A stretch of 64,000 nucleotides of DNA from an uncultured Nitrospira sp. (GTDB lineage Bacteria; Nitrospirota; Nitrospiria; Nitrospirales; Nitrospiraceae): the NCBI GenBank assembly GCA_902500775.1, contig CABVRZ010000011.1, positions 1-64,000 on the forward strand, in the 5' to 3' direction. Numbering within the stretch: position 1 is the first letter of the stretch; each line of letters begins with the position of its first letter. Positions 1-8,549 of the stretch are shown piece after piece. Position numbers and translations under genes: made by a program. Below the pieces are notes generated by a model that saw only the letters and a program-made list of their open reading frames with translations, was not told where the DNA came from and did no database searches.

Positions 1-169
1 ACTCAAACTCCGGGGTCATCGAATCCAGCCCATGCGAATACCCGAAGGTCCGCTGATACACCACCCAAAACACCCCGATCGCCAACATCGCAAACCAGCC
101 GATCTTCACCGGCTTTGAATCGTACCACTGCGAGACGTCATAGCCCCGCCCGGAACTGTCAGCTGCCAT
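1..169 (-). CDS. amoC: Ammonia monooxygenase subunit C, N-terminal part (runs off the window)
   Basis: The minus strand from 169 encodes 56 residues starting [15 protein letters not shown] and continuing past base 1. The first membrane segment ([19 protein letters not shown]) is followed by [10 protein letters not shown], the motif after helix 1 in AmoC/PmoC proteins. AmoC is a membrane subunit of the copper-dependent ammonia monooxygenase, which oxidises ammonia to hydroxylamine. A strong ribosome site AAGGAGG stands about 7 bases before the ATG. In comammox Nitrospira amoC is followed by amoA and amoB, which would lie to the left of the window. The association with hao, cyc and amoE/amoD genes just upstream supports Amo rather than methane monooxygenase. 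Confidence 0.9.
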   Translation of the reverse strand, partial: MAADSSGRGYDVSQWYDSKPVKIGWFAMLAIGVFWVVYQRTFGYSHGLDSMTPEFE

Positions 170-749
170 GTCCGCTACCTCCTTGTTTTAAATGAAAACG
201 TGCAACTACTGATTACCATAGTCCAAACACACAACCCCCAGCACAGGCACTGTATAAAACTTCAGAGTGGAGCCCGCAAAAGGTCCGCAAGTATCCGACA
301 AAGCTTTAAGATGAGTCAAGCAAAATATCATGAAGATATCATGAAGAAGACTAACCAATGCCCTACTCTACAGCTCAAATCAGGGCCTTAGTCAGGTGCC
401 TGAGGTATACTCCTCCAGAATCAGGGAAGTCAAGATCACACATTGGTAGGGGTGACTAATTGACATACATACCCGGCTCGTTGAAGACCTGACTCATTCC
501 CCACTAAGCTACCTCTCGATAACTATAGAGTCCTACCGCTTCCCACTCCGTAACTGCCAGCATAGGCGGGTACAGAATCGTAAGCTATGAGGAGAATATC
601 AAGAGTTGAGTTACTAGAGGCCTCGGAAATGGGCTTGCCTGGGATTGACCACTGACTTCCTTTGAAACAGCTACACCACAACTACGATGACCAGGACACG
701 AAGAGGAACTGAGCTTCGTGCAGACAGAGTCACTCAAGGGTAGCAGCTA
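170..749. other. Intergenic leader upstream of amoC
   Basis: This stretch of about 580 bp between copD and amoC has no convincing gene on either strand. It probably holds the promoter and the 5' untranslated region of amoCAB, because copD ends at 750 and the amoC ribosome site is at about 176-183. I found no clear sigma-70 box pair here; the region is AT-richer than its neighbours. Confidence 0.5.
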
Positions 750-2762
750 TCAATGAACGTGGTCGCCGGGAGGCGGGAGAATTTCTCGCTCCTGATTGAG
801 CTGCCTAATTTGTTGTAACAAGAGGGCATCATCCGTCCACCCAGTTCCATCCGTATGAGGGATCCACCGAGCTCGCAGATATCCAAAGCGATCAAAAAGA
901 AACTCAATGTGCTTTGGTCTCGTGCCTTCTCCAAACAAGTCAGGAAGAGAGAGCGTCCTCCGGAATAGGGCATAACTACTCGAGATCTCACGCGCCCCTT
1001 GCGTCACGACCGGGAAAGGCATATTCCGTGCGGCCGCAGCCAAATCATCCGGCGAGAATTCGGTCATAGGTACAGCCAAAATAGCGGTATTACTCTTCAC
1101 AAGCTCGATGGCAACCGAACCGAGTTGATTGAGCCGGTCACGCGACTCTGGCCAGGAGAAGAGAACCAGCAGCAGCCCTCGCTTTCCTCGGAAATCCTTC
1201 AGCGTACCGCTCGAGCCATCGTGCGCTGTGTACGAGAAGTTTGGGGTCGCCAAGAAGGGCTGGTCAGGTAGGATACGGGGGGTGATAATTCTGGATTGGT
1301 AGCCTCGGTTATTGGCATGAAGGAAGTTGAGCAGATCCCAGCGGTCTTCTTCGGAAAGCTTCTCGCCGAAGGCTGGCATAACTCCGTTGAATCGCCCATA
1401 GGTGAGCCAATGGAAGAAATCACCTGCCGTATGCATGGCCGTATGGGGTTCCGTGAGAAGATCAACTGGTTGCTTGGGCAACGCTTTTGCTAATACACCG
1501 TTTCCTTTTGCCTGAGGTCCATGACAAGGAATACAGTTCGCTGTGAAGAGATCCACACCATTGGCAATCGAGATGGCATCGAATGGGACGGGAGTTTTCC
1601 GATAGGTTTCAGGGTACGACTGTACAGAAAGGGGATAGAGCGTTGCGCCACAGCCAATGATTACCAGTATTGTCGGGATAGCGATTCGCCAGGAGGTCCC
1701 CCACCGTTTCTTGCGACCGAGCACGATGGCAATTCCGGCCGTGATGAGGAATACGAGGCCGGTCAGCACAATCGTGCGGACGAGCGGATCAACCCAATTG
1801 GCGTCGATTGAGAAGCGGAACGGATAGGGCCAGTTATCAATGATATCGTGTTTGGCCGGTACCGCGTTGGCCAATAAGGTGGCAACGATCACCAGCAGAA
1901 TGGCGAGGGTGAATTCAACCCGTACCCACGTGCGTAGTTTTTGTACGCCCGTTGCAGCGATCTCTGCGCCTTTGGCCAGCATCGGCACCCACAATGACTT
2001 TGCGCGTGACGCAATCCAAAGAATCAAGGCGAGCAATGTCAGCTTCGCGATAAGAAACCACCCGTAGGTCGTCGCAACCAAGCCGGCATAATTCGTGTCG
2101 ATCATTCGATTGGCGACAATCACACCTGATGTGACAATGGCAATCATCGTGGGAAAGGCTATGGCCGAGAAGCGATTGAGAACTTCGCTGGTTCTCGTGT
2201 GTTCGTCTTTCGAATTGGCAGATGCGGATACGGCCAGGATGACACCGGGAAGACCACCGAACCAGACGCTGGCTGCGATGAGATGGAGCGCATAGGATAG
2301 GGTCGCCAACACCGCCTGCTCTTCAGCCGCTGAATGGCTGGCAAGTGTACCAAGAGTTAGCGTCAGAGCTGCCGCTGATGCACACAGGATATACTGCCAT
2401 CGCGCGACAGGAGACGTGCGAAGCGACAGAACGATGAGCATGACGGCGAGGGCACTTGCAGCACGTAGGGTCCAAATAAATCCGACTCGCGTTTTTTGTA
2501 TAAAACTCGCCCAGGCTTGCGGACTCCAGGCATTTTCAGGAGATCCGCTTGCTTGAGCAGTCGTTGTGGCCAGCAGACCTACTAATCCCAACAGAAGCAT
2601 GACGGCCAGCCAGGGGAAGGTCTTCTTCAGGCGAGTTGACCAGGTTGGTTCGGGGAACGCCTGCTGCCGATCAGCAATAGATAAAAAGACGCAACCACCG
2701 ATCAGCAGCATGGTAGACACGAGCTGCAGACAGCGAAACAACGCACTAGCAAACTCGATCAT
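750..2762 (-). CDS. copD: CopD-type membrane protein fused to a cytochrome c domain and a thioredoxin-like domain
   Basis: This 670-residue protein has three parts. Residues 1-350 are a polytopic CopD-like membrane domain with about eight or nine hydrophobic helices. After one more helix (about 358-378), residues 395-490 form a monohaem cytochrome c domain with the haem site CIPCH at 410-414 and a likely Met ligand in VMPAF near 462. Residues 500-640 resemble a thioredoxin/SCO-like fold (TLKDFRGKRGLLLVLFSWP), but the catalytic Cys pair is absent (SWPES). CopD proteins are linked to copper import with CopC; here the gene overlaps copC by 4 bases and sits between amoD and amoC, so a role in copper supply or redox handling for Amo is likely. 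Usual CopD proteins of about 300 residues lack the two extra domains. Confidence 0.85.
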   Translation of the reverse strand: MIEFASALFRCLQLVSTMLLIGGCVFLSIADRQQAFPEPTWSTRLKKTFPWLAVMLLLGLVGLLATTTAQASGSPENAWSPQAWASFIQKTRVGFIWTLRAASALAVMLIVLSLRTSPVARWQYILCASAAALTLTLGTLASHSAAEEQAVLATLSYALHLIAASVWFGGLPGVILAVSASANSKDEHTRTSEVLNRFSAIAFPTMIAIVTSGVIVANRMIDTNYAGLVATTYGWFLIAKLTLLALILWIASRAKSLWVPMLAKGAEIAATGVQKLRTWVRVEFTLAILLVIVATLLANAVPAKHDIIDNWPYPFRFSIDANWVDPLVRTIVLTGLVFLITAGIAIVLGRKKRWGTSWRIAIPTILVIIGCGATLYPLSVQSYPETYRKTPVPFDAISIANGVDLFTANCIPCHGPQAKGNGVLAKALPKQPVDLLTEPHTAMHTAGDFFHWLTYGRFNGVMPAFGEKLSEEDRWDLLNFLHANNRGYQSRIITPRILPDQPFLATPNFSYTAHDGSSGTLKDFRGKRGLLLVLFSWPESRDRLNQLGSVAIELVKSNTAILAVPMTEFSPDDLAAAARNMPFPVVTQGAREISSSYALFRRTLSLPDLFGEGTRPKHIEFLFDRFGYLRARWIPHTDGTGWTDDALLLQQIRQLNQEREILPPPGDHVH

Positions 2763-3166
2763 TTCTTTTGTGCTTCGCCCTTCACCGTGAAGTCAAAAGA
2801 CGATTCGACGACGTGCCCATCGACGGAGAGAACACGAAATTTGATGGAGTATTTGCCCGGCATCAATTCGGGCAACGGCAAGATGATCGACTTGGGGTCA
2901 TCAGGGGCGAGGGTCGGCTTCACATCAGTAATCGACTGTTTCTTGTCATCCACGACCACCAACGACGCGTAATCACCCTCAATCTTTTCATTGAACCACA
3001 AACGCACTTGACTTGGTGACTTCGTGAGGACGGCCCGTCGTGGCGGTTCGGCCTTTACCAGCATCGAATGGGCTAGGACCGAAGCTGTTGGCATCCCCAA
3101 AGCGATCGCCAGCAGCAGAGAGAAAGAGACCTGTAGAACCCTATGCCTATTTGGTGATGCGATCAT
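2759..3166 (-). CDS. copC: Periplasmic copper-binding protein CopC
   Basis: A signal peptide of about 30 residues ends at VLAHSML, so the mature protein would begin with or near the His of the CopC copper site. The mature part has the CopC beta-barrel signatures KAEPPRRAVLTKSPSQVRLWF and SVDGHVVESSF, where the second His is the usual Cu(II) ligand. The frame is open to 3214, but ATG at 3166 (MIASPNRHRV) has a GGAGG-like site in front and leaves a normal signal peptide. CopC binds copper in the periplasm and works with CopD. It is translationally coupled to the downstream copD by a 4-base overlap. Confidence 0.85.
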   Translation of the reverse strand: MIASPNRHRVLQVSFSLLLAIALGMPTASVLAHSMLVKAEPPRRAVLTKSPSQVRLWFNEKIEGDYASLVVVDDKKQSITDVKPTLAPDDPKSIILPLPELMPGKYSIKFRVLSVDGHVVESSFDFTVKGEAQKK

Positions 3167-3259
3167 CCACCCTCCACCTGCTCCGTCACGTCTCCGAAGA
3201 ATACTTTGTATCATGACTCATTCTACTCGTGAGTTCTGTATCGGTTGTGGTGCCTATGA

Positions 3260-3844
3260 CTATGATACGGTGGCTTGTGAAGGCTTCCGTCGATCGCGAA
3301 AAGTATAATACCCTGCCACGATAAGACCCACCAGAACCGGTATAAAGATCGTGATGTAGTGCATCAGATGTGAGACGGTTCCTGTTTCTCCGACCGAAAA
3401 TGGAACACGAGCAACATGCTCTTGTTTTTCACCGACTGACACGAGACCAACGAACTTGCCGGGCTTGTCAAAGTTGTACTTCACGTCAATCGATCCTGTT
3501 GGGTAGACTTTGGCAGGAAGATGCGCAATCGTCGAGGCCTCAAGATTCCCTTCTGAACCTGTATCGTTGATCACTCGCACCTCAACCGGGACAGAACGGA
3601 GTTCATGTTCCACAAAGTCCAGGACCAAGACCGCGTTTCCAGCGGCTGGAAGTTCCTGGCAGAATTGCCGGTCATAGTACATATCCGGGAGATAGCTGTG
3701 GAAATACATCTTGTAAGGCCCCACATGGAGCACACAGGTATCCGCTGCCAATTCATGTCCATGCTGGGCCATCGCCGGAAACGGCGCTGCGACCAGCAGG
3801 AACAGACAACAGATCCACACACGAACCAGGACATGAGAGAACAT
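3260..3844 (-). CDS. amoD: AmoD-type periplasmic membrane-anchored protein (second copy)
   Basis: The protein has an N-terminal signal peptide ending near PAMAQHGHE, a beta-rich periplasmic domain (VGPYKMYFHSYLP, LPAKVYPTGSIDV, FVGLVSVGEKQEH) and one C-terminal membrane helix followed by a basic tail. It is clearly paralogous to the gene directly upstream (3901-4488). AmoD proteins accompany ammonia monooxygenase in ammonia oxidisers; their exact role is not established, and copper delivery or complex assembly has been suggested. ATG at 3844 is preferred over the longer frame to 3886 because AGAGG precedes it at normal spacing. The tandem pair plus amoE matches the amoE-amoD-amoD arrangement of comammox Nitrospira. 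Confidence 0.8.
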   Translation of the reverse strand: MFSHVLVRVWICCLFLLVAAPFPAMAQHGHELAADTCVLHVGPYKMYFHSYLPDMYYDRQFCQELPAAGNAVLVLDFVEHELRSVPVEVRVINDTGSEGNLEASTIAHLPAKVYPTGSIDVKYNFDKPGKFVGLVSVGEKQEHVARVPFSVGETGTVSHLMHYITIFIPVLVGLIVAGYYTFRDRRKPSQATVS

Positions 3845-3900
3845 CGTAGAACCTCTTCTTTCCTTGCAATCCAATGCTTGCGCCATCGCTACTGCTCCTA

Positions 3901-4488
3901 TTAAGAGGCTGCGATTTGAGAAGGCTTTCCGCGATCCCGCATAAAAAATACAATGGCCCCAACAATAAGCACCGCCGCCACAGGGGCCATATAAATGTTT
4001 AGAAATTTTGAAAAAACTTTCGGCTCCCCTACAGAGAACGGAAACTTCGAGACATGTTCTCCCTTTTCCCCCACAGTCACGATGCCGACAAATTTCCCTG
4101 GCTGCTCAAATGTATGATTAAAGTCAATGGACCCATTGGCGTAGACTTTTGCCGGCAGATGAAAGACGGTATTGGTCTCAAGATTGTCTTCTGACCCGGT
4201 GTCTTTGATAATCCGGACTTCAGCGGGAAGGGTGCGAAGTTCTTGTTCGATATAATCAAGCACGACAATCGTGTGCCCGGTCGCGGGAATGTCTTCACAG
4301 AATTGCTTCTGCTGCGTATTCTCCGGCTGGTATCCACTAAAGTGCATCATATATGGACCAACCGTGAGCTTACACATGTCCTCGGCCATGGACAGTCCGC
4401 CGTGAGCGTAGACCTGCGTGGACATGAAGGCACTCAGGGCACATACCGCACATGCAAATGCCAACTTAAGATAGACGAAAGGCCTCAT
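3901..4488 (-). CDS. amoD: AmoD-type periplasmic membrane-anchored protein (first copy)
   Basis: It has the same layout as its downstream paralogue: signal peptide (cleaved near STQVYAHGG), periplasmic domain with VGPYMMHFSGYQPEN, EVRIIKDTGSEDNLE and LPAKVYANGSID, then a C-terminal membrane helix and RDRGKPSQ tail. The RDRxKPSQ ending is shared by both copies, showing a tandem duplication. The start at 4488 (MRPFVYLKL) is chosen because GAGGG lies about 8 bases before it; the frame is open to 4536. It probably forms one transcript with amoE, the other amoD, copC and copD. It is predicted to act in the periplasm with the ammonia monooxygenase; no enzymatic motif is visible. Confidence 0.8.
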   Translation of the reverse strand: MRPFVYLKLAFACAVCALSAFMSTQVYAHGGLSMAEDMCKLTVGPYMMHFSGYQPENTQQKQFCEDIPATGHTIVVLDYIEQELRTLPAEVRIIKDTGSEDNLETNTVFHLPAKVYANGSIDFNHTFEQPGKFVGIVTVGEKGEHVSKFPFSVGEPKVFSKFLNIYMAPVAAVLIVGAIVFFMRDRGKPSQIAAS

Positions 4489-4551
4489 AAATGATCCCTC
4501 TGTGGAAAAGTGAAATGACTGTATCAACATCGCCATGACCTGCCTCGCTAT

Positions 4552-5139
4552 TCACGAACGCCGTCGGGACGCCCACCAATTTCGTACTCGGCTGGACTTC
4601 GAAAGCTCATACCCGACCACGCCAAGTACCAGCAACAACGCCAGTGGGCCCAACGCCGAACGTCCAAGCTTCGAGTAGTCGACCTGTTGCACACGCAGCA
4701 AATACGCCGAGGGGCTCAGGCCCTCTGCCGTGATAATTAACTTATAGAGGCCCTTCTCCAACCGCGCTTCTCCCCTAAGGATCCCATCAGGATGAGACAC
4801 AGGCTTCCAATAGGCCACCGTTCTGGCTTCGTCTTGCTCGTTTTCATTAACTCCGCGAATGATCTTGACTCCAACCGGGAGCGTGCGAAGCCCTGGGTCA
4901 ACAAGGTCCACGACCAGGAAGGTATCGCCAACATCTGGAATATCCGTACAGTACTCAGCCTTCGGCTCAATCTGTGGTTGATAGGCGCTGAGATGCACCA
5001 GGTTTCCACCGACCTTGCGTACACAGATATCCTCCTCAATAGATACATTGCCGTGTGCGGCAACAATCCCCGGACTGAAGACTATCGTGATCGCAAGGAT
5101 GAAGAGAGGTACACCGACACATGTTATTTGCTTGATCAT
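4552..5139 (-). CDS. amoE: AmoE-like periplasmic membrane-anchored protein
   Basis: This is a distant relative of the two AmoD copies downstream: signal peptide ending near IVAAHGNVS, the family pattern EEDICVRKVGGNLVHLSAYQP, LVVDLVDPGLRTLPVGVKI, and a C-terminal membrane helix (GPLALLLVLGVVGYELS) with a basic tail. I call it AmoE from its divergence and its first position before two amoD copies. The frame is open to a TTG at 5202; ATG at 5139 gives a standard signal peptide but has only a weak ribosome site, so the start is uncertain. It is the first gene of the apparent amoE-amoD-amoD-copC-copD unit, divergent from the bacterioferritin genes. Confidence 0.75.
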   Translation of the reverse strand: MIKQITCVGVPLFILAITIVFSPGIVAAHGNVSIEEDICVRKVGGNLVHLSAYQPQIEPKAEYCTDIPDVGDTFLVVDLVDPGLRTLPVGVKIIRGVNENEQDEARTVAYWKPVSHPDGILRGEARLEKGLYKLIITAEGLSPSAYLLRVQQVDYSKLGRSALGPLALLLVLGVVGYELSKSSRVRNWWASRRRS

Positions 5140-5333
5140 GACTTCAACAACTACCGTTAATATTCTCACCAGCCGGAATCTCAAAAATGTACCACCCTGC
5201 AAACGATTCTTTCAAGTACTCGATGGCGGTATGATTCATGGTGTCGCGCTTTGATGCTGCAGCACCCTGAGAAAAAGTTGGTCATAAATATCCGCCTCAC
5301 GACAGACCACGGGCACGCACCGCCATTACTATT

Positions 5334-5356
5334 GTCAACTCTTGGGCCTTGTTGAC
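5334..5356. promoter_or_regulatory. Inverted repeat between amoE and bacterioferritin genes (possible operator)
   Basis: GTCAAC at 5334-5339 and its reverse complement GTTGAC at 5351-5356 are separated by 11 bases in the divergent intergenic region. The position would suit a regulator of amoE or of the bfr genes. No known regulator can be named from this sequence. Confidence 0.3.
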
Positions 5357-5481
5357 TCTTGTACGACAGGCACTACGCCCACCCAGTAACTTCTACCGAT
5401 CGCATATCGTAGGTCTTGCAATACTGAGAACTCATTTCATCGACACTGAGAGGCAAACTCGAAATGGATCTATTTCTTGGG

Positions 5482-5511
5482 TTGACGACAGCGCTGAGAC
5501 GTGCTGATAAT
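5482..5511 (+). promoter_or_regulatory. Sigma-70-type promoter for the bacterioferritin pair
   Basis: TTGACG at 5482-5487 is followed 18 bases later by GATAAT at 5506-5511 (or TGATAA with 17-base spacing). It lies about 45 bases upstream of the first bfr start codon. Confidence 0.6.
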
Positions 5512-5554
5512 AAGACATGTGGATGCAGTTGACACGAAAAGGAGGGCGTTCATC

Positions 5555-6031
5555 ATGAAGGCAAAAGAAGGGGTTGTCACACTTCTGAATAAGATTTTAA
5601 CCGCAGACCTGACGGCTATTAATCAATACTTTGTCCATGCCAAGATGTGTGAAAACTGGGGTTATGAACGGCTCCACAAGAAAGTGCGCGAACGAAGTAT
5701 CGACGAGATGAAGGATGCTGACGAACTTATCGGTCATATCCTCTATTTGGAAGGAGTCCCAAATGTGCAGCGGATGAACACGGTCCAAGTCGGCGAGACC
5801 GTGGCGGAACAACTCACATTAGACTTGAAAGCGGAGCAGGAAATGCTGGCGCTACTAAATGAGGGGATCGTTCACTGCGCGAAGGCAACTGACTTCACCA
5901 CTCGACATATGCTGGAGGATATGGCGAAGGACGTCGACGCGCATATTGATTGGATCGAAACCCAGCTGGAAACCATCAAACAGGTTGGGCTTGAAAACTA
6001 TCTCGCTGAACAAATTAAAAACGAAGCGTAA
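5555..6031 (+). CDS. bfr: Bacterioferritin subunit with altered ferroxidase site
   Basis: The 158-residue four-helix ferritin-like protein matches bacterioferritin over its whole length. By hand numbering on E. coli Bfr, Glu51, Met52 (haem ligand), Glu94 and His130 are present. The other three di-iron positions differ: residue 18 is Asp instead of Glu, 54 is Asp instead of His, and 127 is Val instead of Glu. It may therefore be the haem-binding or structural partner of the subunit encoded 8 bases downstream. The start at 5555 (MKAKEGVVTLL) has AAGGAGG in front, although the frame is open from 5501. Bacterioferritin stores iron in the cytoplasm, and a haem-rich ammonia oxidiser has high iron demand. 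Confidence 0.88.
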   Translation: MKAKEGVVTLLNKILTADLTAINQYFVHAKMCENWGYERLHKKVRERSIDEMKDADELIGHILYLEGVPNVQRMNTVQVGETVAEQLTLDLKAEQEMLALLNEGIVHCAKATDFTTRHMLEDMAKDVDAHIDWIETQLETIKQVGLENYLAEQIKNEA

Positions 6032-6039
6032 GGGAGATC

Positions 6040-6510
6040 ATGAAGGCCAAAGAAGGAGTCCTGGAGCAACTTAATCACATACTCACAGCCGAGCTGACAG
6101 CGATCCATCAGTACCTGCTTCACGCAGGCTTATGTAAGAACTGGGGCTATGAACGGCTTCATGAGTATTATAGCCATCTCGCGAACGATGAAATGCAACA
6201 CTCAGCCGGACTTATCCAGCATATCCTGTATTTGGACGGCACACCGGAGATGGAACGCCTCGAACCTGTGACGCATGGGAAGGATGTCTTGGCGTTATTT
6301 CGAGCCGATCTTGAATTTGAACGTGAGGACGTTGAATTACTTCGAAAGGCCATCGCTCACTGCGCCGCTGTCAGCGATTTCACCACTCGGCACCTGCTAG
6401 AGCACATGCTTGAAGATACGGAGGGCCATATTGATTGGTTTGAGACAAGACTCCGAACCATCGACCAAGTCGGTCTGGAGCGGTTCCTCTCGGAACAAAT
6501 CAAGCTGTAA
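6040..6510 (+). CDS. bfr: Bacterioferritin subunit (ferroxidase-competent type)
   Basis: The 156-residue bacterioferritin starts eight bases after the previous gene, with GGGAG before its ATG. Hand numbering places Glu18, Glu51, Met52, His54, Glu94 and His130 at the canonical di-iron and haem positions. Residue 127 is Thr, with Glu at 128, so the sixth ligand may be shifted. It is roughly half identical to the upstream subunit, so the two genes arose by duplication. Two-subunit bacterioferritins with one weaker ferroxidase subunit are known in several bacteria. It is expected to oxidise and store Fe(II) inside a 24-mer. Confidence 0.88.
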   Translation: MKAKEGVLEQLNHILTAELTAIHQYLLHAGLCKNWGYERLHEYYSHLANDEMQHSAGLIQHILYLDGTPEMERLEPVTHGKDVLALFRADLEFEREDVELLRKAIAHCAAVSDFTTRHLLEHMLEDTEGHIDWFETRLRTIDQVGLERFLSEQIKL

Positions 6511-6703
6511 ATCACGGACTTATTCCAAAGATACCCCACCCCTGGCTCCTCAATAGGATTGAACATGGACCAGGGGTGGTTCGTGTCTACCATCATTACC
6601 TTGGCCTTCTTCTCCATCCTAATAGTGCCGCTATCTCCATCTCACCTACCAACTTCCCCGACGTATCCTTGCGACTTCCCACCTGAATATCAACCACACA
6701 AAC

Positions 6704-6732
6704 TTGCCCACTTTTTCCCGCTCCTGTATGAT
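6704..6732 (+). promoter_or_regulatory. Probable sigma-70 promoter for the 6825 membrane protein
   Basis: TTGCCC at 6704-6709 and TATGAT at 6727-6732 are separated by exactly 17 bases, about 90 bases before the start at 6825. The gap from 6511 to 6824 holds no other feature I can support. Confidence 0.5.
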
Positions 6733-6824
6733 AACCCGTTATCGAGTACACACCCAACAAAGTCAACGGTCTTGGGGCACACGACGTACAAGAGTGTACG
6801 TTCCCGAAATACATCGTAAGACAC

Positions 6825-7655
6825 ATGGATGCCCCATCAGCTCCTTCTTCATCACAGTGGCTCAGTTCGGTAACTCAAGCTGCCGTCCGCCATTTCCCTA
6901 GTCCCACAGCATTGGATAGTCACCGAATACGAGACTATGGAATCGCTGTTTTTACGTTTTTCAGTGTTGCAATCAGCTGTGTGATGGAGATCAGCGCCAG
7001 CGTCGAGCGACAACAGTTTCTTGGAGTTTGCGGTTGGATTTTTCTGGCCGCCCTATTGATTGGCGAGAATCGTGAAACGAAGGCGCAGGTCATCATTGCC
7101 GTTCTCTTTGCAACCATTGGTGAGCACTTCGCCTCCATTTACATGGGAGGCTATACCTACCGCTTCGAAAATGTGCCTGCCTATGTCCCCCCAGGACATG
7201 GCATGGTGTATCTCACGGCAGTTGCACTGGCGCGATCAGCCCTGTTTGTACGGCATCCTGGGAAAATTGCCCTATTTGTTATTGGAGTCTGGGGAACCTG
7301 GTCGCTGTGGGGAATCAGTGGCTATCCAAATCGTGGGGATTGGGTGGGCGCCTTACTGTTCGCGATTTTCTTAGTTTGGCTCCTCATCGGTCGCTCACCG
7401 ATGGTCTACTTGGCTGCTTTTTTTATCACCACTTGGTTGGAATTAATCGGCACTGCCGTAGGTGCTTGGGAGTGGGCCTCCATTGATCCTCTCTTAGGTT
7501 GGCCACAGGGAAATCCCCCGAGTGGCGTCGGGGCCTGGTACTGCCTGGTTGATGCTGTAGCCATCGGCGGAGCCGGGCCAACCTTGCGCGGCATGAGACG
7601 GCTTGCCGCTTGGTACAAAGCTGGATGGGGTTTGAGGAGAATTGGCGAATTGTGA
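6825..7655 (+). CDS. Unknown polytopic membrane protein (276 aa)
   Basis: I do not recognise the family with certainty. The protein has about seven or eight hydrophobic helices after a soluble N-terminus of about 35 residues. Conserved-looking polar spots within or between helices include GEHFASIYMGGYTYRFENVP, VPPGHGMVYLT and FITTWLELIGTAVGAWEW. The GHG and GEH motifs could bind a metal or a polar ligand, but that is inference. It sits on the plus strand between the bacterioferritin pair and a MOSC gene, inside the ammonia-oxidation island, so a role connected with Amo, iron or copper is possible but unproven. There is no strong ribosome site before the ATG. Confidence 0.7.
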   Translation: MDAPSAPSSSQWLSSVTQAAVRHFPSPTALDSHRIRDYGIAVFTFFSVAISCVMEISASVERQQFLGVCGWIFLAALLIGENRETKAQVIIAVLFATIGEHFASIYMGGYTYRFENVPAYVPPGHGMVYLTAVALARSALFVRHPGKIALFVIGVWGTWSLWGISGYPNRGDWVGALLFAIFLVWLLIGRSPMVYLAAFFITTWLELIGTAVGAWEWASIDPLLGWPQGNPPSGVGAWYCLVDAVAIGGAGPTLRGMRRLAAWYKAGWGLRRIGEL

Positions 7656-7715
7656 TGATGCCTGGACATAGTCCTCTCTTGTCTCCAGCCGACCAATGAC
7701 ACTGAGGTGGTTATT

Positions 7716-8441
7716 GTGAACGCGAGTTTTGCTGCGATGGTTATCTCCCTACAGGTTGGCCTGCCACAGCGTAGAATTTCAACGGATGTTTCAGCCTACT
7801 CCGGTGCACAGCAAGAGTGGACGACCGGCTTCTTCAAGGAGTCGACTGCCGAATCGATTTGGTTAGGAGCACTGAATCTCGCGGGCGATGGGCAAGCCGA
7901 TCTTGACAACCACGGTGGCCTGGACAAAGCCGTCAACGTCTACCCTCATGAACATTATCCCTATTGGGCACAGACAGTCGGACTAACAAACTTGCCCATG
8001 GGTGGCTTTGGGGAGAATTTTACCACGCAGGGGGTCTTGGAGGAGCAGGTGTGCATTGGTGATATCTTTCAAATCGGGGATGCCACAGTACAAATCTCTC
8101 AGCCTCGACAACCCTGTTGGAAACTGGCCCGCTATTGGGGGATCAAGGACTTGGCTCTCCATGTTCAGGAATCAGGTCGCACCGGGTGGTATTTCCGCGT
8201 CCTCAAGGAAGGGCACGTTCAAGCGAGAAAGAACCTGGTCTTACTGGAACGTCCCTATCCAAATTGGACTGTATTGGCCGCAAACGAGGTGATGCACCAT
8301 CAGGTCCATGATCGACAAGCCGCCAAGAACCTTGCTGATTGTGATGCCCTGTCATCCCGATGGCGGGAAAAGCTCAGAAGACGGGCACTCACTGGAGTAC
8401 CAGAAAACACATCGCTCAGGTTGAGGGGGCCCGGGAAATAA
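7716..8441 (+). CDS. MOSC domain protein, YiiM type
   Basis: The protein of about 240 residues shows the MOSC/YiiM pattern: DNHGGLDKAVNVYPHEHYPYW, GGFGENF, CIGDIFQIG and the hallmark QPRQPCWKL with its conserved Cys, followed by a 3-alpha C-terminal region. MOSC proteins bind the molybdenum cofactor or carry sulfur; YiiM reduces N-hydroxylated substrates in E. coli. A hydroxylamine-related substrate would fit this ammonia-oxidation locus, but that is inference. GTG at 7716 has GAGG about 8 bases upstream; another GTG at 7707 and an ATG at 7737 are also possible. It ends just before a bidirectional terminator shared with cycB. Confidence 0.8.
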   Translation: MNASFAAMVISLQVGLPQRRISTDVSAYSGAQQEWTTGFFKESTAESIWLGALNLAGDGQADLDNHGGLDKAVNVYPHEHYPYWAQTVGLTNLPMGGFGENFTTQGVLEEQVCIGDIFQIGDATVQISQPRQPCWKLARYWGIKDLALHVQESGRTGWYFRVLKEGHVQARKNLVLLERPYPNWTVLAANEVMHHQVHDRQAAKNLADCDALSSRWREKLRRRALTGVPENTSLRLRGPGK

Positions 8442-8480
8442 CTCTTCCCCTCAATCGAACGAATTGGTCTGTAGTAAAGC

Positions 8481-8517
8481 AAAAGGCCGTACATCAGTGA
8501 CGATGTACGGCCTTTTT
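8481..8517. terminator. Bidirectional hairpin terminator
   Basis: Arms AAAAGGCCGTACATC and GATGTACGGCCTTTTT flank a six-base loop, with A and T runs on both sides. It separates the convergent MOSC gene (plus) and cycB (minus) and can end transcripts from both. Confidence 0.9.
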
Positions 8518-8549
8518 GCAGAACCCAGAAAAGGGACGACTTAAAATCC

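Noticed and set aside
200..391. Small plus-strand reading frame in the amoC leader
   Set aside because: No ribosome site, biased composition and no family resemblance; treated as chance.
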